Origin: Pedobacter zeaxanthinifaciens
GTDB lineage: Bacteria; Bacteroidota; Bacteroidia; Sphingobacteriales; Sphingobacteriaceae
NCBI RefSeq assembly: GCF_003313335.1
Contig: NZ_QMHP01000011.1
Coordinates: 88,974-152,973 of the forward strand
Direction: 5' to 3'
DNA: 64,000 bases
Made by a program: the position numbers and the translations under genes. The notes under the pieces were generated by a model that was not told the DNA's origin, ran no database searches, and saw nothing but the letters and a program-made list of their open reading frames with translations. Shown one piece after another: positions 1 to 7,999 of this stretch (the stretch's first letter is position 1; each line of letters opens with the position of its first letter).

Positions 1-173
1 GGATCAATTGCGTGTTCCGTAATGTACTTATGATTGTTTTTATAAAAGCCGATCATGCCTTCAGGCAATGTGAAAATTGCAAGTTGATTGATTCTTTGAT
101 GAGCAAAGAAACCCCAGGAAGCGCATAACAATACCAAGCCAACAAGTAGGGGATATACAGCTAATTTTTTCAT
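1..173 (-). CDS. Zinc-dependent phospholipase C-like protein, N-terminal fragment (runs off left edge)
   Basis: Only the first 57 codons are in the window, read on the minus strand from an ATG at 173; the frame is open to base 1. The fragment begins with a short hydrophobic leader (MKKLAVYPLLVG...), then WGFFAHQRINQLAIFTLP and a stretch ending ITEHAID. Bacteroidota proteins of the zinc-dependent phospholipase C/S1-P1-like group start this way, with the Trp at the mature N-terminus and early His residues acting as metal ligands in that fold. It is probably secreted or periplasmic. The family call rests on a short N-terminus only, and the catalytic core is outside the window. The next gene upstream on the same strand (SGNH hydrolase) ends 54 bp away, so co-transcription is possible. 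Confidence 0.6.
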   Translation of the reverse strand, partial: MKKLAVYPLLVGLVLLCASWGFFAHQRINQLAIFTLPEGMIGFYKNNHKYITEHAID

Positions 174-227
174 GTCGTAATGAGTGTTACTCCACGAATT
201 TACATAAAAATTGGGAATTGATTTTTA

Positions 228-1244
228 TCAGTATGCCCTTATTAGCTTTTTAGTATCGGTAAACAAGCCCGATTTAGCTTTGATTTTGTAGATATAAACA
301 CCGGCTGGCTGTTTGCTTAAGTCTACTTTTAAAATGTGTTTTCCAACTTTCAGCTGCGCAGTAGTAATAGTAGATACCATTTTTCCCTGCAAATCAAAAA
401 TATCTAGCACAAATTCATCAGGTTGTGGAGCTACAATATCAATTGAAGCAAACCCGTTTTTAGTTGGATTTGGGTACGATTGGGATGCCGAATAAGTTGG
501 AAATTCTGATTTTAAATCTCCGTAACCAATATTTTGAGTTGGTAGGGTAACAAATTTTTCTGAAATAATTCTATTAATTACCGCATATAATGTAGTTGCA
601 ATTAACTTGTTGCCTTTTTCATTAGGATGGACAAAGTCTTGATACAAGCTAAAGTCTCGTTTAATTACTGCGTTTAAATCCGCCAAGTCAATATCGTACT
701 CTTTTGCTAATTTTTTATAAAGCGCATTGATTTTAATTACATGACGATTGATTTGCTTGAGGTCGTCGCGGGTTCTGTCGTCAAAAAACTGAATGGTACA
801 AATAATTGGCGTTAGCTGTTGGTTAAGCGCCGTGATAATGATTTGTCGCATGTTGGCTTCAGTTTCCTTCAGCGTAAGTTTGCCAGTTTCAATTCTAATG
901 GCATCATTAGCACCGGCCAAAATTACAATGAACCCAGTTTTGTTTTCAACTGCTCCTTGTATACGTTTTAAACATTCGCCTGTAGTTTGTCCGCTAATGC
1001 CACGGTTTTCAATGTTTATTACCTCTTTTTTATAGCAATTAAGAAACATTTTAGTTAGTGGCGTTTGGAAATTTTGCCCGTTTACACCTTCTACGGTACT
1101 TGCTCCAAAAGTGATAATATTGATACTGTCCTTAGCGTAATATTTGGCAAATTCAGGACAGCTGGTACGAATTGTTTGCGCATAGCCCACCCCGGCGCAA
1201 AGACTAACTTGCAGGAAGATTAACAGGCTAAACAGTTTGTTCAT
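228..1244 (-). CDS. Secreted SGNH/GDSL-type hydrolase with T9SS type A sorting domain
   Basis: This 338-residue protein has a signal peptide (about 1-22, ending GYAQ) and an SGNH-hydrolase core at about 40-225. Block I reads FGASTVEG with Ser49 as the likely nucleophile; the usual GDS is GAS here. Block II is around RGISGQTT (81-87), block III is GAND (111-114) and block V is DFVHPNEKG with Asp203 and His206 completing the triad. Residues from about 250 to 338 form a T9SS type A C-terminal domain (SYPNPTKNG..., ending KKLIRAY), so the enzyme is expected to cross the outer membrane through type IX secretion and be attached to the surface or released. Family members are esterases or lipases acting on acyl or acetyl esters; the substrate cannot be read from sequence. 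A TATATTTG element lies about 35 bp upstream. Confidence 0.85.
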   Translation of the reverse strand: MNKLFSLLIFLQVSLCAGVGYAQTIRTSCPEFAKYYAKDSINIITFGASTVEGVNGQNFQTPLTKMFLNCYKKEVINIENRGISGQTTGECLKRIQGAVENKTGFIVILAGANDAIRIETGKLTLKETEANMRQIIITALNQQLTPIICTIQFFDDRTRDDLKQINRHVIKINALYKKLAKEYDIDLADLNAVIKRDFSLYQDFVHPNEKGNKLIATTLYAVINRIISEKFVTLPTQNIGYGDLKSEFPTYSASQSYPNPTKNGFASIDIVAPQPDEFVLDIFDLQGKMVSTITTAQLKVGKHILKVDLSKQPAGVYIYKIKAKSGLFTDTKKLIRAY

Positions 1245-1278
1245 TTAAGCAGAAAGGGTATTGTAATTAATTATAAGA

Positions 1279-1286
1279 CAAATATA
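1279..1286 (-). promoter_or_regulatory. Candidate Bacteroidota -7 element (TATATTTG) for the SGNH hydrolase gene
   Basis: On the minus strand this reads TATATTTG, matching the Bacteroidota TAnnTTTG consensus, about 35 bp before the ATG at 1244. No clear TTTG -33 box is visible at the expected distance, so confidence is moderate. Confidence 0.45.
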
Positions 1287-1369
1287 TATTAAAATCTTAT
1301 TGCTAATGTAACGAAAATGTAGAAAATAAATTATAGTAATATTAAGAAATTCACTCATCTCAAAATACC

Positions 1370-1377
1370 TATATTTG
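1370..1377 (+). promoter_or_regulatory. Candidate -7 element (TATATTTG) for the M20 dipeptidase gene
   Basis: TATATTTG matches TAnnTTTG exactly and ends 17 bp before the ATG at 1395, which would give a leader of roughly 10 bases. No convincing -33 TTTG is seen upstream. Confidence 0.45.
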
Positions 1378-1394
1378 TTGCAAAATATAACCTT

Positions 1395-2765
1395 ATGCAA
1401 GAAATAAAGAAATATGTTGAGGAAAACAAGGAACGCTTTTTAGAGGAACTATTCCAGTTGTTGCGTTTTCCATCTGTAAGTGCAGATCCCAAGTATAAAA
1501 ACGATGTGTTGCAAACTGCTGATTTCGTTGCACAAAAATTAAAAGACGCAGGTGCCAATAAAGTTGAAGTTTGTGCTACTGCTGGCTATCCAATCGTTTA
1601 TGGCGAGAAAATAATAGATGCAAGCTTACCGACAGTTTTAATATATGGCCATTATGATGTTCAACCACCAGATCCATTAGAGCTTTGGAAAACTCCGCCA
1701 TTTGAGCCAACAGTACGTGATGGTAAAATTTATGCCCGTGGTGCTTGCGATGATAAAGGTCAGTTTTACATGCATGTTAAAGCTTTCGAATTGATGATGC
1801 AAACCAACTCACTGGCTTGCAACGTTAAATTCATGATTGAGGGCGAAGAAGAAGTAGGTTCGTCAAACCTTTCTACCTTTGTTAAAGAAAATAAAGAACG
1901 CTTAGCGGCTGATGTTGTTTTGATTTCAGATACCTCCATGATCAGCATGGAAAATCCTTCTATTGAGACTGGCTTACGTGGCCTAGCCTACATGGAGGTA
2001 GAAGTAGTTGGACCAAACCGAGACTTACACTCTGGCGTTTATGGCGGTGCTGTTGCGAATCCGGCAACTATTTTATGTAAAATGATTGCGTCTTTACATG
2101 ATGAAAACAACCATATCACAATACCAGGTTTCTACGATAAAGTAGCAGAATTAACACAAGCTCAACGTGATGCGTTAAATAGTGCGCCTTTCGATTTAGA
2201 AGAGTATAAGAAAGATTTAGATATCGCTGAGGAATGGGGAGAAAAAGGTTATTCGACTTTGGAGCGTACCGGTACACGTCCAACTTTAGAAGTTAATGGC
2301 ATTTGGAGCGGCTATATTGGCGAAGGAGCTAAAACAGTATTGCCAAGCAAAGCAAATGCGAAAATATCAATGCGTTTAGTGCCAGATCAGCGCTGGAGCG
2401 AGATTAGTGATTTATTTACGAAACACTTTGAAAGTATTGCGCCGAAAGGGGTAAAAGTTACAGTTACGCCTCATCACGGAGGTGAGCCGGTAGTAACTCC
2501 AACAGATGGAACTGCTTACCTTGCAGCTGAAAAAGCAATTCAGGAAAGCTTCGGCAAAAAGCCTATTCCAACAAGAGGCGGAGGAAGTATTCCAATTGTA
2601 GCGCTGTTTGAAGATGTTTTAGGAATTAAAACGGTACTGTTTGGTTTTGGCTTGGATAGTGATGCACTGCATTCGCCAAATGAAAAATATGATATTTACA
2701 ATTATTATAAAGGGATTGAAACATTGCCTTTGTTCCACAAATACTTTGCGGAGTTAAGTAAGTAA
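1395..2765 (+). CDS. M20/M25/M40 family dipeptidase
   Basis: This is a 456-residue cytoplasmic metallopeptidase with no signal peptide. The two-zinc M20 site is visible in order: YGHYDVQPPDP with His86 and Asp88, GACDDKG (117-122) carrying the bridging Asp, EGEEEVGSSN (149-158) carrying the catalytic and metal Glu residues, and a late His in FGLDSDALHSPNEKYD (about 423-438). The lid/dimerisation domain sits between about 210 and 330, with the conserved NGIWSGYIGEGAKTVLPSKA. The length is normal for the PepV/CNDP-like dipeptidase branch, which releases amino acids from dipeptides. A strong terminator follows at once, so it is probably monocistronic. The start is chosen because the ATG is preceded by a -7 element and the N-terminus aligns with the family. 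Confidence 0.92.
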   Translation: MQEIKKYVEENKERFLEELFQLLRFPSVSADPKYKNDVLQTADFVAQKLKDAGANKVEVCATAGYPIVYGEKIIDASLPTVLIYGHYDVQPPDPLELWKTPPFEPTVRDGKIYARGACDDKGQFYMHVKAFELMMQTNSLACNVKFMIEGEEEVGSSNLSTFVKENKERLAADVVLISDTSMISMENPSIETGLRGLAYMEVEVVGPNRDLHSGVYGGAVANPATILCKMIASLHDENNHITIPGFYDKVAELTQAQRDALNSAPFDLEEYKKDLDIAEEWGEKGYSTLERTGTRPTLEVNGIWSGYIGEGAKTVLPSKANAKISMRLVPDQRWSEISDLFTKHFESIAPKGVKVTVTPHHGGEPVVTPTDGTAYLAAEKAIQESFGKKPIPTRGGGSIPIVALFEDVLGIKTVLFGFGLDSDALHSPNEKYDIYNYYKGIETLPLFHKYFAELSK

Positions 2766-2780
2766 TCCGTTTCAACATCA

Positions 2781-2820
2781 AAAAAAGCCTTTCTTCAACC
2801 CACAGAAAGGCTTTTTTTTT
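2781..2820 (+). terminator. Rho-independent terminator after the M20 dipeptidase
   Basis: A perfect 10-bp stem (AAGCCTTTCT at 2785-2794 with AGAAAGGCTT at 2804-2813) and a 9-base loop are followed by a T run. The upstream A run makes it potentially bidirectional. Confidence 0.9.
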
Positions 2821-2914
2821 GGACTGATGTATTGTAGCATTTTATCCTAATTAAAATTAATTTTTATTTCAAAAATCATTTATTTAAATTTCCATTTCTT
2901 AAATAAAGTTTCAA

Positions 2915-4045
2915 ATGATAAGTAGTTTGTTTTTATCTGGCAGCCTGAGAACAAAGAAAGTTTTCATTGTACCAGTGCTAGCCTTTTCCATTTTAATTGG
3001 CTTAAACACCAAGCGTTTTATTGGTGCATTCTCAAATGCAGCAAGTACTTCGGTTGTAAGCGCTGAAGATCGATATTTTCAGATTGCAGTTTTAGGAGAT
3101 ACGCAATACTATACCGCCGAAAGACATAACGGTAAAATGTCAATGTTCTACAATCAAATCGATTGGATTAATGCCAATGCTGCAAAGGAAAAAATTGCTT
3201 ATGTAGTTCATGTGGGTGATATCACTGATCATGGAGATAGCAAGCCAGTGGAATGGGATAGGGCCAAGGATGCGATGTATCGCTTAGAAAAAGCTCGGCC
3301 AGGTTTGCCATACGGTATTCCTTACGGCGTAGCAGTTGGTAACCATGACGTAAATCCCAACGGAAGCCCGAACGGAACAAAGGAAGGTTATACCAAATAT
3401 TTTGGTCGAAAGCATTTTGAAGGCAGGCCTTACTACGGTGGTTCTTACAATAATGATGATGCGAACGATAGCCATTTTGACATCTTTGAAGCTAATGGTG
3501 AAAAGTTTATTGTGTTGTATTTGGTTTTTAATGATCCGGCTAGGAAAGAATTTTACGATGTAGCATTAGAGGAGAAGGTGTATAATTGGGGAGCCGAAGT
3601 TTTGGCAAAAAATGCAGATAGAAAGGCCATTGTAGTGAGCCATAGCATGTTGAAGCCTGATACCTCAAGTACTAGTGATTTTGTTGCCGGAGATGGGGCT
3701 AAACCTAAGCCGGGCGCATTTACTAAACAAGGCAAACGTATTTACGAAAAATTTAAACATTCGCCTAATGTATTTATGATGCTTTGTGGGCACGTAAGCG
3801 GCGAGGCTTTGAAAGAACTTAGCTTTGAAGGAAGAAAAATTAAGGTTTTGCTTACTGATTATCAGGGAAGAAGAAACCCGAATTATACGGATAAGGATAG
3901 AAACGGCGGTAATGGAATCCTAAGGTTAATGAAATTTAATCAAGACAAGCAAATCCTAAGTGTTAGAACTTTTATTCCAAAACCTAACGAAATTATAGAA
4001 GAGAATGACGACGACAGTAATTTTAGCGTACCCTTATACAAATAG
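2915..4045 (+). CDS. Exported calcineurin-like metallophosphoesterase
   Basis: This 376-residue protein has an N-terminal hydrophobic segment at about 15-32 that may be a signal or membrane anchor. The binuclear metal site of the calcineurin-like superfamily is present: GDTQ (Asp62), VGDITDHGD (Asp102), VGNHDV (Asn143-His144), VVSHSML and LCGHVSG. Such enzymes cleave phosphomono- or diesters, and exported members often act in phosphate scavenging. The next gene, 48 bp downstream on the same strand, is a glycerophosphodiester phosphodiesterase, which supports a shared role in organophosphate use, as an inference from context. The specific substrate is unknown. Confidence 0.87.
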   Translation: MISSLFLSGSLRTKKVFIVPVLAFSILIGLNTKRFIGAFSNAASTSVVSAEDRYFQIAVLGDTQYYTAERHNGKMSMFYNQIDWINANAAKEKIAYVVHVGDITDHGDSKPVEWDRAKDAMYRLEKARPGLPYGIPYGVAVGNHDVNPNGSPNGTKEGYTKYFGRKHFEGRPYYGGSYNNDDANDSHFDIFEANGEKFIVLYLVFNDPARKEFYDVALEEKVYNWGAEVLAKNADRKAIVVSHSMLKPDTSSTSDFVAGDGAKPKPGAFTKQGKRIYEKFKHSPNVFMMLCGHVSGEALKELSFEGRKIKVLLTDYQGRRNPNYTDKDRNGGNGILRLMKFNQDKQILSVRTFIPKPNEIIEENDDDSNFSVPLYK

Positions 4046-4093
4046 TATCTACGACCGAAATCGTGTCTTTATCCAATATGATCAAAATATATT

Positions 4094-5026
4094 ATGAGTT
4101 GTTCTTTTATCAAAATTTTAGGGATTGCACTTTTGCTACCTCTTACTAGTTTAGCTCAGCATACCGAAATTAATGTGCTTAAGTTTAAAAATGTAGGAGA
4201 ATTGAAAGCTTTTTTTAAGCATCATCGTGTGAATTTTCCTATTATTAGCGGTCACCGCGGGGGCATGACTAAAGGTTTTCCTGAAAATTCGATGGAAACT
4301 TTTGCAAATACGCTGAGGTATATGCCTTCCTTTTTTGAGATAGACCCAAGATTAACCAAGGATAGCGTTGCAGTTTTAATGCATGATGCTACTTTAGATA
4401 GGACAACTAATGGTACTGGAAAGCTTTCTGACTACACCTATGCAGAACTACAAAAGTTACGTTTGAAAGATCCTGAAGGAAACATTACGAATGCAAAAAT
4501 ACCAACATTAAAAGAAGCTATTTTGTGGAGCAAGGGCCGTACAGTAATGAATTTAGATAAAAAAGATGTGCCTTTAGAAATGACGGCCCGCATTTTAAAA
4601 GAATGCAAAAATGAAGCGGTGATGCTTACCGTACATAACGCAAAACAGGCAAAGTTTTACTTAGAACAAAATCCAAACTGGATGCTTTCCGTTCATATCA
4701 AAACCAAAAAAGCTTATGATGAATACGTTAGCGCTGGCATCAATTGGGAAAACATCATTGCTTATATCGGCCCTGAGTTTACGCCAGAAAATAAAGAATT
4801 GATGCAGCTTTTACAAGCTAAGGGTGTAATGGTGATGATCTCATCGGCCCCAATGTATGATAAATTGCCAACCGCTTGGGAAAGAGCGAAAGCCTACGTA
4901 GAGATTTTTAAGGGAGGCGCTGATATTTTAGAGTCTGACTTGCCTGTGGAAGTGGCCAATGCAATTAAGGACTTGGTGCCAACAAATACACCTCAGCACC
5001 AATATTTGGGGAAAGCTAAATTATAA
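4094..5026 (+). CDS. Glycerophosphodiester phosphodiesterase family protein (exported)
   Basis: This 310-residue protein has a signal peptide (1-21, ending SLAQ). The GDPD TIM-barrel motifs are intact: GHRGG with His54-Arg55, PENSMETF (Glu64), FEIDPRLTKD (Glu82, Asp84) and LMHDATLDRTTNGTG with the catalytic His97. Family enzymes hydrolyse glycerophosphodiesters to sn-glycerol-3-phosphate and an alcohol in the periplasm. It follows a metallophosphoesterase by 48 bp, probably in one transcript, and converges on a DeoR-type regulator, a group that often senses phosphorylated sugars or glycerol-3-phosphate. The regulatory link is inferred from position only. Confidence 0.9.
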   Translation: MSCSFIKILGIALLLPLTSLAQHTEINVLKFKNVGELKAFFKHHRVNFPIISGHRGGMTKGFPENSMETFANTLRYMPSFFEIDPRLTKDSVAVLMHDATLDRTTNGTGKLSDYTYAELQKLRLKDPEGNITNAKIPTLKEAILWSKGRTVMNLDKKDVPLEMTARILKECKNEAVMLTVHNAKQAKFYLEQNPNWMLSVHIKTKKAYDEYVSAGINWENIIAYIGPEFTPENKELMQLLQAKGVMVMISSAPMYDKLPTAWERAKAYVEIFKGGADILESDLPVEVANAIKDLVPTNTPQHQYLGKAKL

Positions 5027-5099
5027 CTTAGTTTGCACTTTAAGCGTTTGCTTGTCAACAGCCGCCGTAGCAAGCTTTGTTTATTCGTATGAGAAAGCA

Positions 5100-5864
5100 C
5101 TAAGCGATGATCACTTTTACCCCTTTTTCTTCCAGTTGCTGCACAAATATTTCAGGTGCTTTATCATCTGTTATCACATAGGCAACCTGCTCAAATCCAC
5201 AAACTTTTCCTAGTCCACGCTTGTCAAATTTTGTACTATCCGCCAATATAACTACTGTTTGAGCAGTTTCTATCATTTTTTGATCCAACGCAGCTTCGCT
5301 AAGGTTAGTAATTGAAAAACCGAAATCTAGGTCAATTCCATCTACCCCTAAGAACAATATGCCGCAAGAAATTTCTTCCAAAATTTTCTCTGCAAAGCTT
5401 CCCGCCACCGAAGAAGAGTTAGCTCTAATCATACCGCCTAGCTGCAGCACCTCAATATTGTTTCTGTTACTTAATTCCAAACCAACTTTTAGTGCAGGCG
5501 TAATTACCGTAATGTGTTCTGATGTATTTAAAAACCTGGCAATTTCAAAAACGGTAGAACCGGAGCCTATTGTAATGGAATCGGTGTTTTTAATAAGTTT
5601 AAGGGCTGCTTTGGCGATACGTTGCTTTTCATCAGCATTAATTAGCTCTTTTTCATAAATACTTCTATCGCTGGCATAAGGATTTTTGATAGAGCCGCCA
5701 CCTCTAGTTCTGAAAAGAAGATTTTTGTCTTCCAGCATTTTCAAATCTTTTCTGATTGTAACGCCAGAAACCTTCATCAAATCAATCAATTCGATGATGC
5801 TTACTTTGCCATCTTCCTTTAGTTTTTTGAGGATGTACTCATGCCTATCAGTAATATTTTTCAT
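5100..5864 (-). CDS. DeoR/GlpR family transcriptional regulator
   Basis: This 254-residue protein has the standard DeoR length. Residues about 5-57 form the winged helix-turn-helix (SIIELIDLMKVSGVTIRKDL with RTRGG in the wing). Residues about 75-235 are the DeoR sensor domain, with the SGSTVFEIA loop expected to bind a phosphorylated ligand and the ADSTKFDKRG motif near the end. Family members are usually repressors of sugar or glycerol phosphate catabolism, relieved by a phosphosugar. It is convergent with the phosphodiesterase pair and upstream of the GIN-domain gene on the same strand. Its target genes cannot be told from the window. Confidence 0.92.
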   Translation of the reverse strand: MKNITDRHEYILKKLKEDGKVSIIELIDLMKVSGVTIRKDLKMLEDKNLLFRTRGGGSIKNPYASDRSIYEKELINADEKQRIAKAALKLIKNTDSITIGSGSTVFEIARFLNTSEHITVITPALKVGLELSNRNNIEVLQLGGMIRANSSSVAGSFAEKILEEISCGILFLGVDGIDLDFGFSITNLSEAALDQKMIETAQTVVILADSTKFDKRGLGKVCGFEQVAYVITDDKAPEIFVQQLEEKGVKVIIA

Positions 5865-5910
5865 GCCAATAATAAGTTTGTTTGCTAATATATAGATTTA
5901 TTGTTGCATA

Positions 5911-5944
5911 AAAAAAGCGCTATACCTAACCTGATATAGCGCTT
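5911..5944 (-). terminator. Rho-independent terminator after the GIN-domain gene
   Basis: A perfect 10-bp stem (AAGCGCTATA at 5915-5924 with TATAGCGCTT at 5935-5944) is followed on the minus strand by a T run, complementing the A run at 5911-5916. It lies 20 bp past the stop of the minus-strand GIN gene. Confidence 0.85.
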
Positions 5945-5963
5945 ACATTTGTGTGTGAAATGT

Positions 5964-6566
5964 CTATTTTACCTTGGCATATTCAGCCGAATTTCTTTTT
6001 TCAACTTCAGTTTTTGCAGCTCTGAAATTTTTGGTGTTCAACGTAGCTAACTCGTTGGTTGAAATGGCATGTAACTGTGTGGCGCCGTTTAATTTTAACG
6101 CTGTTTCGTTGCTTAATTTAGTGTACAAGCTTTCAGTTTTAGAAGTAATGTCAGCTTTTGCGTCGTCTTGTAATATGATTTGTAAATGTTGTGCATTCAA
6201 GGTGTTTTTAGTGTTAACCACTGCATTTCCAGAAACATCAATTCTGTAAATATTTGCTACATATACAGTAACTTTTGTGGTTTCTCCGCTTTTTTTGCCA
6301 GATACATAAATAGCATCATCGGTGCTGTAAACTTTTGTTTTTGAGGTACCTTCGTTAGCATAAAGTTTTCTGCTTTCGTAGTCCTGTACCAAGGTAACTT
6401 CTACATTACCTGTTACGATTAATTTTTTTGGTGCCTGCTGCTCTTCAATTTTCTTGTATTTGTATGAAGAAGCGATAGGGTTTGTTGCATCTTTTGCATT
6501 AACTGATGTACTGATGGCTAAAGCTAAAATCCCGATAGCGAATAGCGAAGTGGCTCTTTGTTTCAT
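5964..6566 (-). CDS. DUF2807/GIN-domain secreted protein
   Basis: I take the ATG at 6566, giving about 200 residues, because it begins a clean signal peptide (MKQRATSLFAIGILALAIST, cut near SVNA). A longer frame to 6617 adds a charged tail that spoils the leader. The mature part has the beta-helix-like pattern of the 'GIN'/putative auto-transporter adhesin head domain (DUF2807): IVTGNVEVTLVQ, IYVSGKKSGETTKVTVYV and IDVSGNAVVNTKN. These short repeating strands are typical of periplasmic or surface Bacteroidota proteins of unknown function. A direct-repeat operator candidate lies 67-96 bp upstream and a terminator follows, so this looks monocistronic. Confidence 0.75.
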   Translation of the reverse strand: MKQRATSLFAIGILALAISTSVNAKDATNPIASSYKYKKIEEQQAPKKLIVTGNVEVTLVQDYESRKLYANEGTSKTKVYSTDDAIYVSGKKSGETTKVTVYVANIYRIDVSGNAVVNTKNTLNAQHLQIILQDDAKADITSKTESLYTKLSNETALKLNGATQLHAISTNELATLNTKNFRAAKTEVEKRNSAEYAKVK

Positions 6567-6632
6567 AATTGATTTGTGTTTTGTAGATAAGACGCAAACA
6601 CTGCCAAAACGTTGCAAGCAAAAACATCATAA

Positions 6633-6662
6633 TCGACAAACAGTCGTTTTTTTTCGACAAAC
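6633..6662 (-). promoter_or_regulatory. Direct repeat TCGACAAAC x2, 21-bp period, upstream of the GIN gene
   Basis: TCGACAAAC occurs at 6633-6641 and 6654-6662, a centre-to-centre distance of 21 bp (two helical turns), in the 5' region of the minus-strand GIN gene. Two 9-bp direct repeats with this period are what a dimeric regulator contacting one DNA face would need; LytTR regulators bind such layouts, but the bases match their consensus only partly. Confidence 0.4.
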
Positions 6663-6688
6663 TCCGAAATAATTCGTAGATTATCTTG

Positions 6689-7786
6689 TTACACCTTCCA
6701 GCTCTCGCATTTTTCTAAAAAGAACTCATCAGCCTCAGCACCTATGCCTGGAGTATCGGGTACATCCAACATAAATCCTTCATAGGTAAGTCCACCAGCT
6801 ACTGGGTCAACCAAATGGCCTAAAAGGCAGGTATCCAAATCAAAATAAACCACATTTGGACTGGCTAGGGCAAAATGCAAATTAGCAGTTAGTGCTAAGC
6901 GACTTTCAAGCATGCTACCAATCATACACTTTACACCGCTTTGTAGCGCTATTTCATGTATTTTTTGGGCTTCTAAAATCCCACCTGATTTCGCAAACTT
7001 GATATTCAAAAAAGTAGTGGATTTTGAGTTGATTAATTTTCTAGCATCATGATGATTATAGCAACTTTCATCAGCCATTAACTTGATAGGCGAATTGGTG
7101 TTCAGCTCTGGTAACTTATCGTCGAACCAAGTGCGCATCGGTTGTTCACAAAATTCAATATCAAACTTTTCCAGTTCAGTTAACGCAAAAAGTGCATCGT
7201 CAAAGCTCCAGCCTTGGTTGGCATCTAAACGAAGTGTAATTTGATTGCCTACTGCCTTTCTAATTGCCGCTACACGGTCAATGTCTTCGTGTACTTTCTT
7301 TCCTAATTTTATTTTGATGATATTACAGCCGTTAGCTACATGTTCTTTTGCTTTTGCTGCCATGGCTTCAGGCGTTCCAATTCCCAAAGTCATATCCGTT
7401 TCTATAATGCGCTTTTGGCCGCCTAAAAACTGATAAAGCGGCTGTCCGGCATTTTTCGAAGCAATATCAAATAAAGCCATGTCGAAAGCGCTTTTAACAG
7501 TTGGATTATGAGCCGCATAGCCCAATAAATCGTCCATCCGAGCCGGAATATCTAGGGGATCTTTGCCTTTTAAAATTTGAGCAAAATCCTTAGCCATTGC
7601 CAAACAGGTTTCTTGTGTTTCGCCAACAATCATTGGAAAAGCAGAGCACTCACCGCTACCATGAATTCCTGCATCGGTAAAAATCCTTACTAATACATTT
7701 TGGGCAAAATGCATAGTGCCGGTTGCAATTACAAAAGGTTCCATAGGAATACTAAAACGGTAAATTTCGGTGTGGGTAATGATCAT
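6689..7786 (-). CDS. Dipeptide epimerase (enolase superfamily, L-Ala-D/L-Glu epimerase-like)
   Basis: This 365-residue cytoplasmic enzyme of the muconate lactonizing subgroup has its catalytic and metal residues in order: the KIK motif (Lys158, Lys160), Asp188 in RLDANQGW, Glu214 in FCEQPM, Asp239 in MADES and Lys266 in NIKFAKSGG. The Asp-Leu-Asp at 316-318 (YFDLD) marks dipeptide epimerases, where it binds the substrate ammonium group. These enzymes invert the C-terminal residue of dipeptides such as L-Ala-D-Glu from peptidoglycan turnover. The active site is complete and the length normal. Exact dipeptide specificity cannot be assigned by eye. Confidence 0.9.
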   Translation of the reverse strand: MIITHTEIYRFSIPMEPFVIATGTMHFAQNVLVRIFTDAGIHGSGECSAFPMIVGETQETCLAMAKDFAQILKGKDPLDIPARMDDLLGYAAHNPTVKSAFDMALFDIASKNAGQPLYQFLGGQKRIIETDMTLGIGTPEAMAAKAKEHVANGCNIIKIKLGKKVHEDIDRVAAIRKAVGNQITLRLDANQGWSFDDALFALTELEKFDIEFCEQPMRTWFDDKLPELNTNSPIKLMADESCYNHHDARKLINSKSTTFLNIKFAKSGGILEAQKIHEIALQSGVKCMIGSMLESRLALTANLHFALASPNVVYFDLDTCLLGHLVDPVAGGLTYEGFMLDVPDTPGIGAEADEFFLEKCESWKV

Positions 7787-7952
7787 GATATTGAGCTTCT
7801 ATGTATTAATTGAGTGATATTTTTTCCAATAAATTTATTCTTCCATTTCAAACCTGATTTCGCAATAAATCCATGTGTTAAACATTTGCAACTAAAGTAT
7901 AAAAAACAAAAACTAAATAGAAGCAGCTTTGTAGATAATTTATAATTTTACG

Positions 7953-7967
7953 AGCTAAGCCTTAGCT
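7953..7967. promoter_or_regulatory. 15-bp palindrome upstream of the thioredoxin-domain gene
   Basis: AGCTAAG-C-CTTAGCT is a perfect 7+1+7 inverted repeat ending 33 bp before the ATG at 8000, in the likely promoter/leader region. It could be an operator; no regulator is assigned. Confidence 0.3.
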
Positions 7968-7999
7968 TAAATCTTCTCTATTATTCAAAAAACAATATC

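Noticed and set aside
5974..6249. Plus-strand 91-codon frame opposite the GIN gene
   Set aside because: It is a shadow of the GIN coding sequence, which has a leader, family pattern and terminator.
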